From Apostichopus japonicus (taxonomy: Eukaryota > Echinodermata > Holothuroidea > Aspidochirotida > Stichopodidae): a DNA stretch of 64,000 bases. The position numbers and the translations under genes were made by a program. Shown in pieces: positions 58,501 to 64,000 of this stretch (within the stretch, counting starts at the first letter, position 1; each line of letters opens with the position of its first letter). The notes beneath the pieces were generated by a model that did no database searches, was not told the DNA's origin, and was given only the letters and a program-made list of their open reading frames with translations. The stretch lies in assembly GCF_037975245.1 (NCBI RefSeq), contig NC_092573.1, positions 21,355,265 to 21,419,264 of the forward strand. Direction: 5' to 3'.

Positions 58501-59611
58501 CAAATTGTCTGGACCAAAGTATTGTTTAGAATCGAATGGAAGCATTAACTACTCTAAATTTATTGTTCAATTGTTGAGAAGATCTGCACAGGTGCGTTCA
58601 ATCTTATATTTCAAGTAGCTTTATACCCAGTAGGCTTCGATAAATTTGTCGACAAAAAAAACGCTTCATGCTGCTTTAAATTTTTACGTTTTTTAACGGA
58701 CAAATCTTAAATTTGGATATTAAGAATTGTCTTTTATTGATGTATCCATTATGGAATATTTGAATATTTGCTATTTTGGTGTCAGTTTTTGTCTGTCAAC
58801 AGTGCCATGTTGTGAAAATAATTAAAATTATTTTCGCCAAATATGACAATTTCTCAACCTCATTACGAATCGTTTAGTCGACAAATGTTCAAGAATGTTT
58901 ACTGTTCAGAACAAAGTAAAGGTACTTTCAAGAGCCCTCTTGAAAATGATGAAACTTTTGATGGTAGGATCCTTAACATTAAATATCACATTTCGACATT
59001 ACATTTCTGGAAACACATCACAGTTCTTACTTCTATTTGTGTTTTTTGCAAAAAAAGCCAACTGGCTTTTCTGGTTATAGTCAGAACTCCTGGAAAGCAC
59101 AAGCACTGATTTTTTAGCGATTCTGGACACCTGATCTTTGTAGTAGATGTTCGAAAGAAGATAAAAGTGTAATAAAAATGAAAAGGAATCTAGTATTACT
59201 GGCATAATAAAATGATAGTTTGGCAAAATGGATGTTTTTGGAGAAGGAACACAAAAATCAGATAATATTATTAACATTAGATTCCATTAAATACAGTAAT
59301 TATTAGACAGAAAAAATCTTGTTAAGACAGAGAATTATTCTTAAAATATTTTTTGAGCAAGTATTATGTAATTTTTAGTATGTTTTGGGAGGTTTGTGTA
59401 ATGTTTTCTATAAAACAAAATCATTCTTTCTCATGTAATTTTGACTGATTTTACCCTTTTTTTCTGCAATTACTTGCTTAGTTTGTCCCTGTCTTTAATT
59501 TCAGACAGAACTATTATACTTGATAGTTCAAAAGGAAGTTTTGTGGCAAGCAGTAGTTTTTCTTCTCTATTATTCTTTTTACATAATTATTTTATTGTTT
59601 GTTCTTTAAAA

Positions 59612-60142
59612 GTAATATAGATTTTCCACAGGTTAAACATTTGTTTTGTCACAAATTAATGTAGCAATCTTTTAACTGTTCATATAAAGGTTACATGTAT
59701 GTGAAGGATAATGTTACAACCCTTTTTTTTTAAAGTAAATAGATTTTTTTAAAGTAAATAGATTTTCCACAGGTTAAACATTTGTTTTTTCACAAATTAA
59801 TGTAGCAATATTTTAACAGTTCATATAAAGGTTACATGTATGTGAAGGATAATGTTACAACCCTTTTTTTTTAAAGTAAATAGATTTTTTTAAAGTAAAT
59901 AGATTTTCCACAGGTTAAACATTTGTTTTGTCACAAATTAATGTAGCAATCTTTTAACTGTTCATGTAAAGGTTACATGTATGTGAAGGATAATGTTACA
60001 ACCCTTTTTTTTTAAAGTAAATAGATTTTTTTAAAGTAAATAGATTTTCCACAGGTTAAACATTTGTTTTTTTCACAAATTAATGTAGCAATCTTTTAAC
60101 AGTTCATATAAAGGTTACATGTATGTGAAGGATAATGTTACA
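59612..60142. repeat. 141-bp minisatellite, ~3.8 copies
   Basis: GATTTTCCACAGGTTAAAC starts at 59620, 59761, 59902 and 60043, an exact 141-bp period with very few differences. Each unit contains a duplicated TTTAAAGTAAATAGATTTT. Confidence 0.95.
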
Positions 60143-60234
60143 CACCAAAATAACTAGATCTGCTTTTGATTTCAACTCCATAACCTGCATTAGACTTCTT
60201 TTCCTGTTTGGTTCACAAAACACTTTTGGAACAC

Positions 60235-60405
60235 TCACAAATGTAAACATTGCTTTAAATCCTAATGTCTTCATAAACCGTGGGACACTCACATATCTGG
60301 AGTCAACATTGCTTTAAATCCTTATGTTTTCATTAACCGTGGGACAACCACATATCTGGACTCAACATTGCTTTAATATTAATGTTTTTGTCAACCCTGT
60401 ACCTC
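60235..60405. repeat. ~63-bp tandem repeat, 3 copies
   Basis: Units of AACATTGCTTTAAATCCTAA...CATAAACCGTGGGACACTCA...TATCTGGA, spaced about 63-65 bp apart. Confidence 0.85.
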
Positions 60406-60740
60406 ATAAATGTCAAAATATTTTTTTGTTTATTGTACTGTTTACTCTGTAAAGATTTTTTTTTTTTCAAGAAAAATAAAAAAACAATGAAGGAAACAAT
60501 AAATACATGAAGTGTAATAATACTGCAAGAATAGATTGTCCTGGAAGCATAGTTGGAGAGTTGCTTTATTCCAGTTTCAAAACTGTTTGAGTACAGGCTG
60601 GTAGGTTTGAGGGAGGAGGCATAACCCTTCAAAGATTGGTTGCTATCAGCTATCTTGTCAAGTATTAGCCTATCAGTTTGAATTATATCCGTCTACTGCC
60701 ATGTCAAAAGTTTAATCGACAGATAATCTGTTTATATCAG

Positions 60741-60916
60741 GGACAGAGTTCTCTTTACAAAATGCTGGTAGATTGGTGTGATCTAGTAGTTGGAATTGTT
60801 AAACGGTTGCTAGATCTATCTGATATAAACGTTATCGATGAAGAGAGTAGTTTGACTGGGAATGACCTGCATTTTAACAGAAGAGTTGAGATGTTGAAGA
60901 GTGAACAGACAGGCTG
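60741..60916 (+). CDS. candidate IPO11 exon 23 (uncertain)
   Basis: Acceptor TTTATATCAG before 60741; donor GCTG|GTGAAT after 60916. Read in phase 0, as exon 22 requires, it is open and encodes GQSSLYKMLVDWCDLVVGIV, KRLLDLSDINVIDEESS and more. Joined to exon 22 (WNQA), it aligns without gaps to human FNQEMDQLLGNMIEMWVD, sharing N, Q, L, M, W and D. The conserved QPERRKLSALAL stretch expected next is not present. It may be a diverged or alternative exon, an exon of another gene, or a chance frame. Confidence 0.4.
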
Positions 60917-61062
60917 GTGAATTGTGGGGGGGGGGGAGGTTGGGAGAGGGGTGTGAGTGGATGCAAGGAGGGGAGGACAAGAAAGTCATTTTCAAGTATG
61001 TGTGGTTGGATACAGCACTCTGTGTCTGCGGCCTTTTCAATGAACAAATGTAGAGTCATACC

Positions 61063-61225
61063 TAAAACTAGTTGAATAAAAACTCCCTTCCATCAACAAC
61101 AACCCCCCCCCCACCTTCTCCCTTCCCACCCAATCCTCATTTGTTTAGAATACTACTTGACTACTTCACTGACCAAATGGAGAGTCAAACCTAAAAATAG
61201 AAGAATGAAAACTCCCTTCCATTGC
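61063..61225. repeat. imperfect duplication of a ~130-bp block
   Basis: GAGTCATACCTAAAACTAG...AAAACTCCCTTCCATCAAC recurs as GAGTCAAACCTAAAAATAG...AAAACTCCCTTCCATTGC, with a C-rich filler between. Confidence 0.6.
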
Positions 61226-62036
61226 AAATTTAAAGAGAGAATGAACAGCTTCCCAACACCCCCCTCCTTCTTGCCCCCCTTCTCTCCCTCCCCTTGGGAG
61301 GCATCGGATACATGATGTCATGGCTTCAAGTTAAGGATATTAAGTTTCATTAATTTTTTGCATTCTAAAGAAAAGCCTTTATTAGAAGACATCACTTATT
61401 TGTTCTGTTTGAATTTGATTGCGTTGGCTTTTTATGTATGATGTTTTATGTGGAATGAACATTTTTTCAGAACAGTATGTTATTCTGCCAGTAGAGGGAA
61501 GGAGAGAAGTTTTGTATACGCCCTCTAAGCTCAATTTGATGTGACGTTAAATGTGATATTAAATGTGCTGTACGTACAGTAAAAACTTAAAACTGTGATG
61601 TCAAAGATCCGACCAAAGTGTTCCTGATAACATTAATGATGCATTCATGAAATGAGTAATGACAGGTCCTTTATTTTATTATATAATTATGTAATCTTCT
61701 GGAAGGAATATTAGCAGTCAAACTGTTGGTTTGGTTTTCAGTTCTTGGTTCTTGTACAGCAGTAATGGTATCCAGTAGTGTAGTGTGAGTAAATTCATTT
61801 AAACATGTGTATAACATCATGCTTCACAGGCCTCAAATTTAGGCTATTTACTGGCTAAACATCACTGGATTTTGCCGTTTGTCAAATAGAAAATACTGGC
61901 CATTTTCTGCCAGTATCTATACACAGATGTTGCTTTTGTAGTAATTCAAGGAAAATGCCAGTGGTAATTTGATTTTAGAAAGTAGATTTTTTGATGCAAC
62001 GTTTTTTACTTGTTGTTAGCAAGTGGCTCTAAGTGT

Positions 62037-62135
62037 TAGGCCTGCGTTAGTATTACAACAGTATGTGAGGTGTTAGGCCTGTGTTAGTATTAAAACAGTA
62101 TGTTAAGTGTAAGGCCTGCATAAGTATTACAAGAC
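62037..62135. repeat. ~49-bp tandem repeat, ~2.5 copies
   Basis: TTAGGCCTGCGTTAGTATTA then CAACAGTATGTGAGGTG is repeated with small changes. Confidence 0.75.
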
Positions 62136-62427
62136 TATTAGGTTATTAAATACAGCTATGTAACAACATCAACAATCTTAAAGCAGTTCTATGTTAATGT
62201 AGCTATATGTACTAACATCCAAAGAAGCATTGTGGCAGTGTTTTAGCAGTTATTATGTAGAACTTCATTCATCCTACAAAAATTACTTTTACTATACAGT
62301 AGGTAAACAGTATGTAGCAACATTCAATAGTATTATTGCAGTGGTGTAGCAGATATAATCATGTTACCTATGTAGTAATACCTCCATTATAGTAGTGTGT
62401 TATATAGTAGGTTATATTAGTATGTAG

Positions 62428-62787
62428 CAGTGGCGTAGGAAGGTACTTTTGAGTGGGGGGCTGAAGTCTGATGGCCAGCCTTGGGGAGGGGTCTAAGGGG
62501 AGGGGGTGTCCCCCTCCCCTTTGGATTTTTTTTGCATTTCCAGGTGGCCTCAGATGCAATTTGGTGCAATATAGCACACTTTAACTCCCACTCCATTTTG
62601 TAAAGAATTTTGCATTTTCACCTGGCCTTAAATGCAATTTGGTGCTCCAAATGAGATTTTTTTCTCACTTGGAAATGAAAAAGGGGTTTTCTGACTTGCG
62701 GAGCGGGGGACGGAATGATACTTCCACCCCCTATATTTTTCACTGGGGGGCTGGCGCCCCCCAGCCCCCCCGGTTCCTACGTCCTTG
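62428..62787. mobile_element. hAT-like short element with perfect 8-bp target duplication
   Basis: The left end is CAGTGGCGTAGGAAGGTA and the right end GGTTCCTACGTCCTTG. GTATGTAG flanks it exactly on both sides (62420-62427 and 62788-62795). The interior is G/C-tract rich with an inverted GGGGGGCTGG/CCAGCCCCCC pair. At 360 bp it is non-autonomous. Confidence 0.85.
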
Positions 62788-63540
62788 GTATGTAGTAACA
62801 TTCAATAACATTAAAGACAGGATGTAAGTGTACTAATACAGCTAAGTATAATATTATTAAAATGTTGTAGCAGTATTAACGTGTTAACAATAGCATAACT
62901 CCTTTTTCACCCAAGTGTAACAGTCTTAAGTCAAAACTGGACACTTGACATAAAAGCAGAAATTTAAAACTGATAGTTTTACTCCAGTTACTGTTACATT
63001 AGACCAATAAATATCTTTACTTAAATCTGGATGAGCTCTTCTGGTTATCTGTGACATAACTGCACAGTTGCATATCTATGAGGATGATTACACACTCAAT
63101 GCCGAAGAAATATAAAAGAAGAGGGTATGGATGCCCAATAGTATATCATCCAGACCTTGCCAGAGATAACTGCATGAATTATGGTTGCTTAATGGTCACT
63201 TATCGACCACTTGGACTTGTTTTATGGGCAACAGTTTAAACATTAATCTAATCAGTGAACGTTTCAGTGGTACATTGCAGGGTCGTCGATCTGGGTAGTA
63301 CTAACCCTGGACGGGGGGAACAGGGACCCAGTTAGAATATCCTCTGATCTTATCTCACTTCTTGCAAAGTATGCGCTAATCAAGATATGTACCATGTTGG
63401 GTAAGGTTTATTGGTCAAATATTCTACTGGAGATTAATTAAATCTCTGGAATGCTCCTTTAAGGCTAAATTGAGGAGGATGAGGAGGAGGAAGAGGAGGA
63501 GGATGTCAGCTCCTCAGTGCAGGTTTATTTGTTAAAGGAA

Positions 63541-63922
63541 AGCCAGCCATCAATATTGGTTTATTTGGTGGAGATAACTGTCATGAACAACTTTGCCCCC
63601 CCCCCTTCCCCCCTCCCTCCCTCCCACCTCCACAGACAGGAGACACAAACCCAGCCATAAATATTGGTCTACGTGATAGAGATACCTGTCATGAATCATG
63701 AACAACTTTGCCCTCCCCCTCCTTCCCTCCCCACCTCCACAGACAGGAGACACAAACCCAGCCATAAATATTGGTCTCATGATAGAGATACCTGTCATGA
63801 ACAACATTGCCTCCCACCCCCTCCCTCCTTCCCTCCACACCTCCACAGACAGGAGACACAAACCCAACAGTCAATATTAATCTATGTGATAGAGATAACT
63901 GTCATGAACAACTTTTTCACAC
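63541..63922. repeat. ~110-bp tandem repeat, ~3.5 copies
   Basis: The unit is AGATAACTGTCATGAACAAC, a C/T-rich tract, CACCTCCACAGACAGGAGAC, then ACAAACCCAGCCATAAATAT. Each unit holds a pyrimidine tract ending in CCACAG, so it mimics a 3' splice site three times in a row. Confidence 0.9.
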
Positions 63923-64000
63923 AGAAGGCTGAAGACTTGATCAAGTCTAAATTTATGACATCATCAAACCACCTATGCTTCAATTTGTTTTTATATTACT

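Noticed and set aside
63473-63522. Acidic Glu-rich coding exon resembling the acidic C-terminal part of IPO11
   Set aside because: The GAGGAG run is low complexity, the only plausible acceptor gives a basic peptide or a stop, and phase does not fit a preceding exon.

Overview
The window is eukaryotic, intron-rich, AT-rich and full of repeats. It most likely comes from a marine invertebrate. The dense mix of tRNA-derived SINEs, hAT-like and TTAA-flanked DNA elements, and frequent TAGGCCTA-type words, would fit an echinoderm or a related deuterostome; this is inference from composition and protein similarity. No prokaryotic, viral, CRISPR or operon-like feature was found.

The clear gene is importin-11 (IPO11, a karyopherin-beta nuclear import receptor) on the + strand. 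I traced 22 coding exons from the start codon at 33649 to 56168. They give 821 codons with consistent splice phases, against about 975 residues in the human protein as I remember it. A possible 23rd exon lies at 60741-60916. The C-terminal end and 3' UTR lie beyond the window or are not recognisable. Intron 13 has no GT-AG ends: it begins ATATCCTTT, has a CCTTAAC branch site and ends AC, so it is a U12-type (minor spliceosome) AT-AC intron. The exon/intron junctions of exons 4, 13 and 22 have each been copied in short tandem duplications, leaving decoy splice sites in the adjacent introns.

The first 33 kb is nearly gene-free. Only the end of an unrecognised + strand gene (last coding exon 218-347) is supported at the left edge. 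The rest holds satellites and minisatellites (109-bp array at 1780-2520, TTCTCC array at 3214-3620, AT, ATACT and TTA tracts), SINEs at 5868, 19175, 23473 and 26049, a 624-bp TTAA-flanked element at 13920-14543, a dispersed direct duplication (9833 and 11567), and a nest of hAT-like elements at 28710-30607.

The IPO11 introns carry a LINE 3' end (antisense, 37368-37745), a repeat family in three copies (38.3, 42.0 and 43.1 kb), a U2-snRNA-like fragment (42705), G-quadruplex-prone tracts (44.2-44.4 kb) and several minisatellites. They also hold a SINE inserted into another SINE (54799-55360), a 1.25-kb TTAA-flanked element (56806-58059), a 141-bp tandem repeat (59612-60142) and a short hAT-like element with a perfect 8-bp target duplication (62428-62787).

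I saw no wholly new biological system. The most unusual signals are the AT-AC intron and the repeated duplication of splice junctions within one gene.
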